This document shows positions 53,510-61,672 of a stretch of DNA of 64,000 nt, one piece after another; within the stretch, counting starts at the first letter, position 1; every line of letters starts with the position of its first letter. The notes under the pieces were generated by a model. That model saw only the letters and a list, made by a program, of their open reading frames with translations, did not search any database and was not told the DNA's origin. A program made the translations under genes and the position numbers. The DNA comes from Microbacteriaceae bacterium. GTDB lineage: Bacteria; Actinomycetota; Actinomycetes; Actinomycetales; Microbacteriaceae. Location of the stretch: NCBI GenBank assembly GCA_004297935.1, contig SCRE01000014.1:310001-374000 (forward strand). The letters are read 5' to 3'.

Positions 53510-53974
53510 CTACGGCTGGGTCAAAGCGACAACCGAGACCCACACGGCCGCGACAGCGGCGATCAGAGACAGGACGCCTGCCGCAATCCCGATTCGTTGA
53601 CTTCGGATTCCCTCAATCGACGATGAACGGTTAGTCACAGCGGCTAGATTCTCAACCATCGCAGCGTCACGAGCTGCGAGTCGCCGACTGCGTATCAGAG
53701 CCGCATCTGCCCAACGTTCGAGGACATTGGGATCGGTCTTCGCCTTGGGACGAAGTGGTCCCGGGCCCGTCTCCAGAGCGGGAATTTGGTTCGCGCATAC
53801 GCGAGGGTCGCTGGCCAAATCTTCGATGTCCGACGCAACAGCCGAAAGGTCTAGGCTCCCACGAAGGATTGAGGACTGTTGAGGAGCAAGGCCATCCGTA
53901 CGGGTGGCCTTGCTTCTGTCTCGATTCTTGCGGTGTGGACTCTGTTCGGTGAACGGCTGGAGTTGTTCTTTCAT
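53510..53974 (-). CDS. C-terminally anchored membrane protein, start uncertain
   Basis: The frame's last 25 residues form one hydrophobic helix (GIAAGVLSLIAAVAAVWVSVVA). Before it are a soluble stretch (DIEDLASDPRVC...) and RLAARDAAMVENLAAVTNR, possibly a short coiled coil. The start could be ATG 53974 or a later codon, because a strong palindrome (53886-53913) lies inside the 5' part. No family is recognised. Confidence 0.45.
   Translation of the reverse strand: MKEQLQPFTEQSPHRKNRDRSKATRTDGLAPQQSSILRGSLDLSAVASDIEDLASDPRVCANQIPALETGPGPLRPKAKTDPNVLERWADAALIRSRRLAARDAAMVENLAAVTNRSSSIEGIRSQRIGIAAGVLSLIAAVAAVWVSVVALTQP
53886..53913. terminator. Strong palindrome, terminator-like
   Basis: GCAAGGCCATCCGTACGGGTGGCCTTGC is a near-perfect inverted repeat with a T-G wobble, followed by TTCTGTCTCGATTCTT on the plus strand. 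It probably terminates transcription within the mobile element. It also overlaps the 5' end of the frame at 53510-53974. Confidence 0.5.
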
Positions 53975-54035
53975 CCATCGCCCGGTGGATGGACCGATTC
54001 CACCCATCCGGTTGGTGCGGGACGGGGGTAGAAGG

Positions 54036-54260
54036 ATGACCACTTTTCGAGAACGCTACTACTCTGGCGCTCCGCTTCTGCTGCCCAATGCCTGGGATAT
54101 CGGCACAGCCCTGGCCTTTGCGGCGGCGGGCTTCCCCGCCGTAGGCACCACCAGCTTTGGCATTGCGGCAAGCGCCGATCTCGACACGCGAAGAAAATCC
54201 TCGAGGCGTAGCTCCCGTTTCAGCACCCGCGGACCACTCGCGGCAGCAGCATCGTCTTGA
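54036..54260 (+). pseudogene. PEP mutase/isocitrate lyase-family protein, N-terminal fragment
   Basis: The ATG at 54036 has GTAGAAGG upstream. The first 45 codons read MTTFRERYYSGAPLLLPNAW, then DIGTALAFAAAGFPAVGTT and SFGIAASADLD. This is the strand-1 and helix-1 region of the PEP phosphonomutase family (about 250-290 residues). The frame then runs into unrelated sequence and stops. It looks like a gene cut by the insertion, or by deletion, at the right boundary of the ssrA element. Confidence 0.75.
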
Positions 54261-54326
54261 TGAGCCGCCATCGTCTGCTCTCGATCGCTCGTTGGAGTGA
54301 ATCGCTCTTGTGAGTATTCTTGCGGC

Positions 54327-55088
54327 GTGGCTGGTGTGGATCGGACGTATGCGTCGGGCGACGTGAGGATGGTGTTCACGGAGAGCGGCATCGCCGGCGG
54401 GACCGTGTTCGTTCTCGTCCACGGGATCGGAATGGGTCGCATCGTTTTCGACGGTGTCGCGGAGATCCTGGGAGAGCACGGGAAGGTATACGCCGTAGAT
54501 TTGCCGGGCTTCGGCGACTCCCCGGAACCGGGAAGTGCGCACAGCATTGAGATGACGGCGGAGTTGATGGCGCAGTTCATCGTGGACGAATCCCTTGGCC
54601 GGGTGGTGCTGGTTGGGCATTCGATGGGAACGCAGGTTGCTGCGGAGATAGCTGCGGCGCATCGTGAGCTGGTCGATGGGCTCGTGTTGATCGCTCCGAC
54701 GGCGAACCGCCACGAGCGGACGGCACGGCGCCAGGCGGCACGGATGATCCAGGATCTGTCCGGGGAGAGCCCGAAAGTGCTCGCGCTCGGCATGGTCGAA
54801 TACGCCAAGACGAGCCCGCTGTGGTTCTCGAGGAAATTGGCGATCATGCTCGATCACCGGCTCGAGGACGTTTGCCCGCGCATCTCGGTCGAGACGCTCG
54901 TGTTGCGGGGCGAGACGGACCGGGTCTGCCCGCGTGAGTGGGTGGCAGAGGTGACGGAGGCGCTGCCTCATGGGATCATGCGGGAGATCCCGGGGCGCGG
55001 TCATGAGGCCGTGATCAAGAGTCCGCAGCCGGTCGCCTCCATGATTCTGGAGCACGCGTCGAAGGGAGGATCCCCAGCTCGACTCTGA
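54327..55088 (+). CDS. Alpha/beta-hydrolase
   Basis: 253 residues from the GTG at 54327. The oxyanion region is VLVHGIGMGR, the nucleophile GHSMGT, the acid in RGETDRVCP and the His in GRGHEAV, a complete catalytic triad. The lid region is short. The substrate class cannot be read. It is divergent from a possible fragment on the minus strand and convergent with the DHA2 transporter. Confidence 0.85.
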   Translation: MAGVDRTYASGDVRMVFTESGIAGGTVFVLVHGIGMGRIVFDGVAEILGEHGKVYAVDLPGFGDSPEPGSAHSIEMTAELMAQFIVDESLGRVVLVGHSMGTQVAAEIAAAHRELVDGLVLIAPTANRHERTARRQAARMIQDLSGESPKVLALGMVEYAKTSPLWFSRKLAIMLDHRLEDVCPRISVETLVLRGETDRVCPREWVAEVTEALPHGIMREIPGRGHEAVIKSPQPVASMILEHASKGGSPARL

Positions 55089-55174
55089 GATGAGCGGCCT
55101 GTGCACAGGCTCGGACGCCCCCATCGGCTGGTGCCCGTGTCGGCTGATCGCACTTCCGGCACTCGCGTGTATCG

Positions 55175-56665
55175 CTAATCGGCCAGCGGCACGGCTTCGG
55201 TCCCTGTTTCGGGTTCTGTTTCGAGTTCCGGCACGGTTTCGGGTTCGGCCGGGCGCGTGAGCACTGCGAGGGCTTCGCGACCGGGCATGAATGACACGGC
55301 CGCGAGCATCCCGACAGCGAGGGCGAGGATCGTCAGGAAGACCAGGTGGGTGCCCGCGGCCAGGTCGACCACCGACGGTGTGCCGCCGCCGGTGGCCGCG
55401 TTCACGATGGCGCCGAACACGGCGACACCCACTGCGCTGCCGACGGAGCGGGCGAACATGTTGTTCCCGGTCACGACACCACGCACCTCCCAGTCGACAC
55501 TCGCTTGCGCCGCGATCAGCGTCGGTGTCGCGACTAGCCCCATGCCCGCACCGATGATGGCGCAGAACAGGGCGATCTCCCACACCTGCGAATGAGCGCC
55601 GAGACCGAGCATCAGACTGGCGCCGACCAGCACGAAGGCCGTGCCTATCAGGGCCGTCGCGCGGAAGCCGATCCGCAGATAGAAGCGTCCGGCCAGTGCC
55701 GCGGTGACCGGCCAACCCAGGGTCAGGAACGCGAGTGCGAAGCCTGCCACGAGCGCGCTCGTGCCGAGCACGATCTGCGCGAAAGTCGGCAGGTACGATG
55801 ACAGCCCGATCACGATCGCGCCGACCACCGCCGACGCGAGCGTGCTCGTCAGCAGAATCCGTCGGCTGAACACCCAGAGCGGCAGAATCGGATGCTTCGC
55901 CCGCTTTTCGACAACGACGAACCCGATCAGCGCCGCCGCGGCCAACGCGAAGATGCCGATACCCCACGCCGAATCCCACGGCCAGGACACGCCGCCTTCG
56001 AGCAGTCCGAGGATCAGCAGCGTCGTTCCGCCGGTCAGCAGCATGGCACCGGGGTAGTCGATCGCCTGTGCGCTTTTGATCGTCTTCTCGTGGAAGCTGC
56101 GCCAGATCATGAGCCCTGCGAGCAGGCAGATCGGAACGTTGACGTAGAAGATCCAGCGCCACGACGCGTAGTCGGAGAAGATGCCGCCGATCGCAGGACC
56201 GATCACAGAGGCGAGTCCCCACACAGCGGCGAGATAGCCCTGCACCTTGGCCCGTTCGGCGACGGTGTACACGTCGCCGGCGATCGTCATGCTCATGGGC
56301 GCCACTGCGCCGGCGCCGACTCCCTGGACCAACCGGAACAGAATGAGCGTGGGCATACTCCACGCGAAACCGCTCAGCACCGACCCGAGCAGGAAGACGC
56401 CGATGCCGAGCAACATCACCGGCTTGCGGCCGAAGATGTCCGCGAACCGTCCGTAGAGCGGCACGGTCACAGCCTGAGCCAGTAGGTAGATCGAGAACAA
56501 CCACGGGAACTGACTGAAACCGCCGAGGCCTCTCACGATCGACGGCACGGCCGTTGCGATGATCGTGGAGTCCAATGCCACCAACGCAGTCGAAAGCATC
56601 AACGCGGTCAATAGGGGTCCTCGTTCGGACCGCAACCCGATTCCGGTGCGCGTGCTCGAGCTCAA
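55175..56665 (-). CDS. DHA2-family (EmrB/QacA-like) MFS exporter
   Basis: 496 residues starting at TTG 56665, with GGAAGGAA upstream. Fourteen helices, with motif ALDSTIIATAVPSIVR in TM1, LLAQAVTVPLYGRFADIFGRK and LVQGVGAGAVAPMSMTI. This is a proton-driven multidrug exporter. The C-terminal tail is Glu/Thr/Pro-rich. No local repressor is adjacent. Confidence 0.9.
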   Translation of the reverse strand: MSSSTRTGIGLRSERGPLLTALMLSTALVALDSTIIATAVPSIVRGLGGFSQFPWLFSIYLLAQAVTVPLYGRFADIFGRKPVMLLGIGVFLLGSVLSGFAWSMPTLILFRLVQGVGAGAVAPMSMTIAGDVYTVAERAKVQGYLAAVWGLASVIGPAIGGIFSDYASWRWIFYVNVPICLLAGLMIWRSFHEKTIKSAQAIDYPGAMLLTGGTTLLILGLLEGGVSWPWDSAWGIGIFALAAAALIGFVVVEKRAKHPILPLWVFSRRILLTSTLASAVVGAIVIGLSSYLPTFAQIVLGTSALVAGFALAFLTLGWPVTAALAGRFYLRIGFRATALIGTAFVLVGASLMLGLGAHSQVWEIALFCAIIGAGMGLVATPTLIAAQASVDWEVRGVVTGNNMFARSVGSAVGVAVFGAIVNAATGGGTPSVVDLAAGTHLVFLTILALAVGMLAAVSFMPGREALAVLTRPAEPETVPELETEPETGTEAVPLAD

Positions 56666-56736
56666 TGGGTTCCTTCCGGCGTGCTCAAACTACAAGTCAC
56701 CGGAAACAGCGCATATTCCTGACGGCCCGAAAGTCG

Positions 56737-57321
56737 TCATGCCTCCGTCGCACGGTGACGTGCGATGTGCGTGCCCGAATCGACGGCGGCCGGCACAGCC
56801 ATTCCGGCATCTGGCGCAAAACGGTCCAGCGAGAGCAGCCACTCATCCGGCGGCTCGGGCCACCAGCGCCCCGGCGGCAGACGGCCGAGCGTGCGCGCGA
56901 CGCCCGCTGCGGATGCCCCGCACGGCACCACTCGACTCGGTGCGGCCGCGGCGAGCGCACCGAACCACCAGTGTTTGGCGGTCGGCGACAGGGCATCCGG
57001 ATCGAGAACGAGGTAGTAGTCGGGCAGTGCCGTGGCCTCGCTGCGGAGCGCGGCGCGTGCCGCCAGAACGGCGACTTCGATCGTGCCGAACGGTATGGTC
57101 TCATCGAAGAAGCCGACCCATGCGTCTTGCACCGCTTGGAGCGGATCGTGATCGTGCACCACATACGCGGTGTGCGCCCGGCTGACGAACTCGCGCTCCG
57201 CACCGGGCGGATCGGACCGGATCGACGCGGCGCGAACGTTCGGCAGGGTGTCGAGCTCGGCGAGAATCGTCTCCACCACCGCTCCGACGAGGATCACGAC
57301 CGTGCTGTTGGGCTTGCGCAC
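56737..57321 (-). CDS. Conserved hypothetical protein
   Basis: 194 residues if started at the GTG at 57321; the ribosome site is close (GGAGG, 2 bp). Contains STVVILVGAVVETILAELD, an acidic/hydrophobic core (AWVGFFDETIPFGTIEVAVLAARAAL) and PDYYLVLDPDALSPTAKHWWFG. I do not recognise the family; it may be a nucleotidyl- or glycosyltransferase-like or a chain-length protein. It stands between the DHA2 exporter and the SHOCT protein. Confidence 0.55.
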   Translation of the reverse strand: MRKPNSTVVILVGAVVETILAELDTLPNVRAASIRSDPPGAEREFVSRAHTAYVVHDHDPLQAVQDAWVGFFDETIPFGTIEVAVLAARAALRSEATALPDYYLVLDPDALSPTAKHWWFGALAAAAPSRVVPCGASAAGVARTLGRLPPGRWWPEPPDEWLLSLDRFAPDAGMAVPAAVDSGTHIARHRATEA

Positions 57322-57509
57322 AACCTCCAGTCTAGATTTGTCGCCACACCCGGGCTCGGCCCCGGTGCTTCCGTTCCTCCCTGGCCGGCTACGGAGTGTT
57401 CCACGACTCACTGCGCATTCATAGCCGACGTCGGCCCACTCACATGGTCGCGCGGTCCATAATGACAACAGGTGCGGTTGGCCGCGGGTCGGCGGCGGTG
57501 AGGCCGTTT

Positions 57510-57552
57510 CCAGGCATTGAGAGGCCAGGCATTGAAGGCCAGGCATTGAAGG
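57510..57552. repeat. 14-15-bp tandem repeat, three copies, upstream of SHOCT gene
   Basis: CCAGGCATTGAGAGG at 57510 is followed by CCAGGCATTGAAGG at 57525 and 57539. The last copy carries the GAAGG used as ribosome site and ends 1 bp before the ATG. Confidence 0.88.
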
Positions 57553-57553
57553 G

Positions 57554-57811
57554 ATGACGCTCATGATCGGGCACGGGTTCGGCGGCATGATCGGCATGTG
57601 GCCGCTCATGGCGGTCGGGATACTGCTACTGGCCGGAATCGTGGCGCTGATCGTCTTGCTCATCATCCAGCTTGCGCACGTCGATCGTGGTGTGCTGCCG
57701 CCGGGCGGCGGCCCGGAGTCGACGCCGGCACGCAAGATCCTCGACGAGCGTTACGCACGCGGCGACATCGACGATGAAGAATACCGGCGACGGCGCGAGA
57801 CCCTCAGATAG
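57554..57811 (+). CDS. SHOCT-domain small membrane protein
   Basis: 85 residues. One membrane helix (MIGMWPLMAVGILLLAGIVALIV) is followed by a SHOCT motif (PARKILDERYARGDIDDEEYRRRRETL). Common in actinobacteria, with unknown function. The three repeats upstream place multiple ribosome-site copies before the ATG. Confidence 0.9.
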   Translation: MTLMIGHGFGGMIGMWPLMAVGILLLAGIVALIVLLIIQLAHVDRGVLPPGGGPESTPARKILDERYARGDIDDEEYRRRRETLR

Positions 57812-57839
57812 TTGGCGTCGACCGGGCCCGCCGAACCGG

Positions 57840-58793
57840 TCACGTTCGGGCGGGTCTGCGCGGCCGTTCCATTTTCACGAGCACGATTCCGCCCACGATG
57901 AGGGCGCCGCCGGCGGCCTGCAGCAGCGTTGGTACCTCGCCCAGAACCCACCAGGCGAACAGGATCGCGAACAGGACCTCGAGCAGCCCGACGAATGACG
58001 CGACCCGCGAGCCGAGCTTGCCGGCGGCGAGGATTCCGGCCAGATACGCGAATGCCGTGGAGACGACCACGACGACGCCCATCGGCACCAGCCAGGAGAC
58101 GCCGACGTGCCCGAGCAGTGTGACGGGAGTGAAAGAGAAGGTGAATGGCACCAGCCTCGCGCTTCCCGCGGCAGCGAGCGCGACCGCGCCGACGAGCAGG
58201 CCGGAGCACACGACGACGACCGGCGGCAGCGGGTCCATCGAACTCGCCGACAAGAGAAAGTAGCCGGCGACGCAGACGGCGGCGCCCAGTGCGAACACCA
58301 CGCCGAGGAGATCGAGACCGCCGGCACCCGACGGGTTGATCACCAAGAGCAGGCCGGCAATGCTCAGCACGGCTCCACCGATCACCAGAAGCGTCGGCGG
58401 GATGCGCGTGCGCGCCCAGCCCAGCAGCACCAGCAGGATCGGTGCCGAGTATTCGATCAGCAGCGCGATGCCGACAGGAAGGTGCTCGATCGCGGCGAAG
58501 TACAGCACCTGCGTACCGACGACGGCGATGATGCCATAGGCGAGGATCAATCGCCATCGCGTAAGCAGAAGCCCGTAGCGCCCGCGCAGTGCGATCAGTG
58601 CCGGGATCAGGAGGACCAGTCCGCCACCGCCCGCACGCACCGCGACCGCGCCTGCGGGGGACCAGCCTGCCTCGAGCAAGGGTTTGACGAAAGCGCCACT
58701 GGTCGCGAATCCAGCCGCCGATGCCAGAGCGAGGACCAGGGTCGATGTGCGTGTGCGTTGCGAGACCGGACGTTTCTCGGTGGTCACCGCCAT
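57840..58793 (-). CDS. EamA (DMT-superfamily) transporter
   Basis: 317 residues with ten helices. Two EamA repeats (STLVLALASAAGFATSGAFVKPLLE; LLGVVFALGAAVCVAGYF) are clear. It probably exports metabolites or amino acids. It is divergent from the CGNR regulator with a palindrome between them, and its ATG has AAGGGGAT upstream. Confidence 0.9.
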   Translation of the reverse strand: MAVTTEKRPVSQRTRTSTLVLALASAAGFATSGAFVKPLLEAGWSPAGAVAVRAGGGGLVLLIPALIALRGRYGLLLTRWRLILAYGIIAVVGTQVLYFAAIEHLPVGIALLIEYSAPILLVLLGWARTRIPPTLLVIGGAVLSIAGLLLVINPSGAGGLDLLGVVFALGAAVCVAGYFLLSASSMDPLPPVVVVCSGLLVGAVALAAAGSARLVPFTFSFTPVTLLGHVGVSWLVPMGVVVVVSTAFAYLAGILAAGKLGSRVASFVGLLEVLFAILFAWWVLGEVPTLLQAAGGALIVGGIVLVKMERPRRPART

Positions 58794-58832
58794 CGGCCGA
58801 TCCCCTTCATGTCATGAGTAAACTAAGCTATG

Positions 58833-58845
58833 GTAGTGACACTAC
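58833..58845. promoter_or_regulatory. 13-bp palindrome in EamA-CGNR intergenic region
   Basis: GTAGTG-A-CACTAC is a perfect inverted repeat midway between the two divergent starts. It fits a binding site for the adjacent CGNR-type regulator. A similar sub-sequence (CACTACGT) occurs in the PadR/PEP intergenic region at 63126. Confidence 0.6.
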
Positions 58846-58869
58846 GTCACGCGCGTGTCAGGAGTCAAC

Positions 58870-59451
58870 ATGCTTTTTGCCTATGACACCGAAGCGATGC
58901 TGGTCTTCATGGCGGCCCTGATCAACACGGAACCCGGTGCATCTGCTTCCGGAGAAGATGAGCTGACAACGCTCGAGCAACTGGTCGACCTGACCGAGCG
59001 GTTCGGCTATGCGGTGCGAACGGATCACGATGCGGCGGAACTCGCGGCGATTCGCCGTGTACGCACGGAACTGCGCGGATTCTGGGGTCTCGACCGCGAA
59101 CATGCGGCCGAGCGCGTGAACCGGATCCTGCGCGAGGAACGTGCCCTGCCACAGCTGGCCAGGCACGAGGGCTGGGACTGGCACATTCACGCGACACCGG
59201 CCGGAGCCCCGCTGGTCAGTCAGATGCGCGTCGAGGCCGCAATGGCGCTCATCGACGTGATCCGCGCCGCTGAGACCGAGCGTTTGCGTGACTGCGCGGC
59301 AGACGACTGTACCGCCGTGCTGGTCGATCTTTCGCGCAACCGATCAAAGCGTTACTGCGACGTCGGCAACTGCGGCAATCGCATGAACGTCAATGCGTAC
59401 CGCGCTCGCCGCGCATCCGCTCAGAATCGATCAGCGGAGTCGACTCGCTGA
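58870..59451 (+). CDS. CGNR zinc-finger regulator
   Basis: 193 residues from the ATG at 58870; AGGAG lies five bases upstream and the GTG at 58855 is not needed. The N-terminal stress-response A/B barrel ABATE-like domain is followed by the CGNR zinc finger: C...C, YCDVGNCGNR. It is a likely transcription regulator of the divergent EamA transporter through the palindrome at 58833-58845. The stop is 5 bp before the convergent TetR gene. Confidence 0.88.
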   Translation: MLFAYDTEAMLVFMAALINTEPGASASGEDELTTLEQLVDLTERFGYAVRTDHDAAELAAIRRVRTELRGFWGLDREHAAERVNRILREERALPQLARHEGWDWHIHATPAGAPLVSQMRVEAAMALIDVIRAAETERLRDCAADDCTAVLVDLSRNRSKRYCDVGNCGNRMNVNAYRARRASAQNRSAESTR

Positions 59452-59456
59452 CCCGG

Positions 59457-60038
59457 CTAGACGGGGCCGACGGTGAGCCCGGCACAGATCAATTCGGCCA
59501 GAGCAGGCAGATCGTCCGCGCCGTCGTCACGTTTCGGCTCGCTGCCACGATGCGTAAGCGGGCGCACCGTCAAGATCGCGACCCAGGCCTGGGCCGCCGC
59601 GCGCAACGGCGCGCTTGCGAGCGGCCGCATGACGCTGGCCTGCAGCACGCGCTCGATCAGAGCCTGCACATGCTTGCGGTGTTCGAGCAGATGCGCGAGC
59701 ACCTCGGGATGCGTGTGCTGCTCGCGCTGGATGATCACCCGGACGACGTCTGACGCACCCTGCAACTCGTACAGTTTCTTCGTCACGTTCAGCAGGGAAC
59801 GCACCGGATTTCCCGTTTCGACCAACGGCGCGGTGTCGACCGGGCCCAGATCAAGGCGTTCCGCCACCAGCGTGCGCAACAGGTCCGCTTTCGCGGGAAA
59901 GTAGTAGAAGAGCAGCCCCTTCGGAACGGCCGCAAGCGCGGCTATCGCCGACGTGGCGGTCGCAGCGAAGCCGCGCGCGGCGAAGAGCTGCTCGGCGGCA
60001 TCCAGAATGCGCGCGCGTGTCCCTCGTCCGTCATCCAT
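59457..60038 (-). CDS. TetR-family regulator
   Basis: 193 residues from the ATG at 60038, preferred over the GTG at 60050 because a GAGG lies upstream of it. The N-terminal HTH (RARILDAAEQLFAARGFAATATSAIAALAAVPKG) is followed by a ligand-binding domain. It lies downstream of the SPW-repeat protein and quinone oxidoreductase genes, all in the same direction. A TGACCG-CC-CGGTCA palindrome at 60609-60622 is a probable operator. Confidence 0.9.
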   Translation of the reverse strand: MDDGRGTRARILDAAEQLFAARGFAATATSAIAALAAVPKGLLFYYFPAKADLLRTLVAERLDLGPVDTAPLVETGNPVRSLLNVTKKLYELQGASDVVRVIIQREQHTHPEVLAHLLEHRKHVQALIERVLQASVMRPLASAPLRAAAQAWVAILTVRPLTHRGSEPKRDDGADDLPALAELICAGLTVGPV

Positions 60039-60171
60039 CGGGTTCCTCACTGCTCAGTGTTCATCACTGCTCAGTAGGAGCGTGCGGGGCAGTCGAACCG
60101 CCCCGCACGCTCCCATACTCGGGAATCAACTGCCCAGCACGGGCTTAGATGCCCGGTACGGGCTTGATTGT

Positions 60172-60525
60172 TCAGTGCGGGATTGCCTTGTGGTGCGTCC
60201 GCATCGTCGGCTGCAGCGCGAGCAGGGCAACGATGATTGCGACCCCGCCGCAGATCCATGACGTCCAGGCGGCGGCCGTCGAACTGAAGTACACACCCGC
60301 CCATGGCGAGATGAACAGCAGCACACCGATCACGCCCTGCACCCATTCCATTCGCATCATGCCGGGCATCGCGAGGTTCCATACGCCGGGAATGATCAGC
60401 AGGACACCGAGCACGAGCATGAGGGCGATGGATGCGCCGGCCGGTGCCGTCCAGATCGTCGCCAGTGCGGCGTACAAACCAGCGGCCACAGCCACCCAGT
60501 CTTCCCACCGTGTCCATTTCTTCAT
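60172..60525 (-). CDS. SPW-repeat membrane protein
   Basis: 117 residues from the ATG at 60525, with GGAGG about nine bases upstream (the ATG at 60546 is less good). Four helices with SPW-type repeats (WEDWVAVAAGLYAALATIWT; MMRMEWVQGVIGVLLFISPWAG). The function is unknown. It is likely cotranscribed with the TetR gene downstream, and its promoter region contains the candidate operator. Confidence 0.85.
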   Translation of the reverse strand: MKKWTRWEDWVAVAAGLYAALATIWTAPAGASIALMLVLGVLLIIPGVWNLAMPGMMRMEWVQGVIGVLLFISPWAGVYFSSTAAAWTSWICGGVAIIVALLALQPTMRTHHKAIPH

Positions 60526-60608
60526 TGAGACCAGCCTCCTTGTCAACAGGTCAACAGCTGGCTCCCTTTCGAAAAGGGGGTCGATCTCATTGTAGCTCTG
60601 TTGCTGAC

Positions 60609-60622
60609 TGACCGCCCGGTCA
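60609..60622. promoter_or_regulatory. Candidate TetR operator
   Basis: TGACCG-CC-CGGTCA is a perfect inverted repeat, 84 bp upstream of the SPW gene and overlapping the stop codon of the upstream quinone oxidoreductase. TetR-family repressors commonly bind such 6-2-6 palindromes. Confidence 0.65.
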
Positions 60623-61624
60623 AATTGTCAACAAAATCTTGCCGATGTGAGCGGAGGACTCCATCCGGCGGTGCGCATCCGCCGCCCGGTCGAGTGGGAA
60701 GACGCTGTCGATGATCGGCCGTATCTGCCCGCTCTCGATCAGCGGCCAGATATTCGCGCGGATCGCCGCGATGATCGCGCTGCGCTCGGCCAGCGGCCGG
60801 GCACGGACGGTGGTGCCCCAGATCAGGCCACGTTTGGCCATCAGTGCGCCGATCGAGATCGTCGAGTCCGCCCCGCTTCGATTCGCAATCGTCATAATGC
60901 GACCGCCGACGGCGAGCGCGCGGATGTCACGCGCGATATAGTCACCGCCGACCATGTCGAGGATGACATCCGCTCCGGTGCCGGCCGTGATGGTCTTGAC
61001 TCGCTCGACGAAGTCCTCGGTGCGGTAGTTGACGCCTGAGGCACCGAGCGAGTGGCAGAAGTCCACTTTATCGTCGGTCCCGGCCGTGGCGATCACCGGC
61101 GATCCGACGGCCACGGCCAACTGGATCGCCATCGTGCCGATCCCGCTCGAGCCACCGTGCACCAACAGCGTTTCTCCGGGGGCCAGACGTGCGGCCATGA
61201 AAACGTTCGACCAGACGGTCGCGGCGATTTCGGGCAAGCCGGCCGCCTCGATCAGATCGATGCCTGCGGGCACCGGCAACACCAACCGGGCGTCGACGCT
61301 GACGCGTTGCGCATACCCACCGCCGCCCAGCAGCGCGCAGACGCGGTCGCCGGGAGCGAACCCGGCCACCTCTGAGCCCGTGCGAGCGACGGCGCCCGAC
61401 ACCTCGAGCCCCGGCCAAGCGGGGGCTCCCCCGGGGGACGGATAGAAGCCCTGCCGCTGCGAGATATCCGCTCCGTTGACGCCGGCCGCAGCAACGTCGA
61501 TGAGCACATCGCCCGGCCCGGGTCGCGGCTGATCCACCGCCGTCATCCTGAGCGCGTCCGGACCGCCCGGCCGGGGAACGGTCACCGCTCGCATCTGGGG
61601 CACGGCGTGCGCGTCGTCTCTCAT
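60620..61624 (-). CDS. Zinc-type alcohol dehydrogenase/quinone oxidoreductase
   Basis: 334 residues. MDR-superfamily signature VNGADISQRQGFYPSPGGAP and the NAD(P)-binding LLVHGGSSGIGTMAIQLAVAVG. Lacks the structural zinc Cys cluster, so it is the quinone reductase (Qor/PIG3) type. ATG has GAGGAG upstream. It may detoxify quinones or enones. It is upstream of the SPW/TetR genes. Confidence 0.9.
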   Translation of the reverse strand: MRDDAHAVPQMRAVTVPRPGGPDALRMTAVDQPRPGPGDVLIDVAAAGVNGADISQRQGFYPSPGGAPAWPGLEVSGAVARTGSEVAGFAPGDRVCALLGGGGYAQRVSVDARLVLPVPAGIDLIEAAGLPEIAATVWSNVFMAARLAPGETLLVHGGSSGIGTMAIQLAVAVGSPVIATAGTDDKVDFCHSLGASGVNYRTEDFVERVKTITAGTGADVILDMVGGDYIARDIRALAVGGRIMTIANRSGADSTISIGALMAKRGLIWGTTVRARPLAERSAIIAAIRANIWPLIESGQIRPIIDSVFPLDRAADAHRRMESSAHIGKILLTI

Positions 61625-61672
61625 CGTGTGCTCCTCTGCTGTCGACCCGGCTCATTGGCCGGCTCATTGGCC

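Noticed and set aside
53334-53543. Small minus-strand frame (69 codons) in the ssrA element
   Set aside because: Arg-rich with no ribosome site or family; likely noise.
54020-54029. Ten-base match (GGACGGGGGT) to the tmRNA 3' arm (50684-50693), considered as right attachment site
   Set aside because: G-rich sequence in a high-GC genome makes a 10-mer match likely by chance, and the order of flanking similarity does not fit a core att duplication.
54059-54290. Minus-strand frame reading MAAHQDDAAAASGPRVLKRELRLEDFLRV
   Set aside because: It runs through the PEP-mutase fragment without codon bias and I could not recognise a family; it may be another broken piece, but there is too little evidence to call it.
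57270-57283. TCTCCACCACCG match to the end of ssrA, considered as attachment site
   Set aside because: It lies in a coding frame outside the element and is too short to be convincing.
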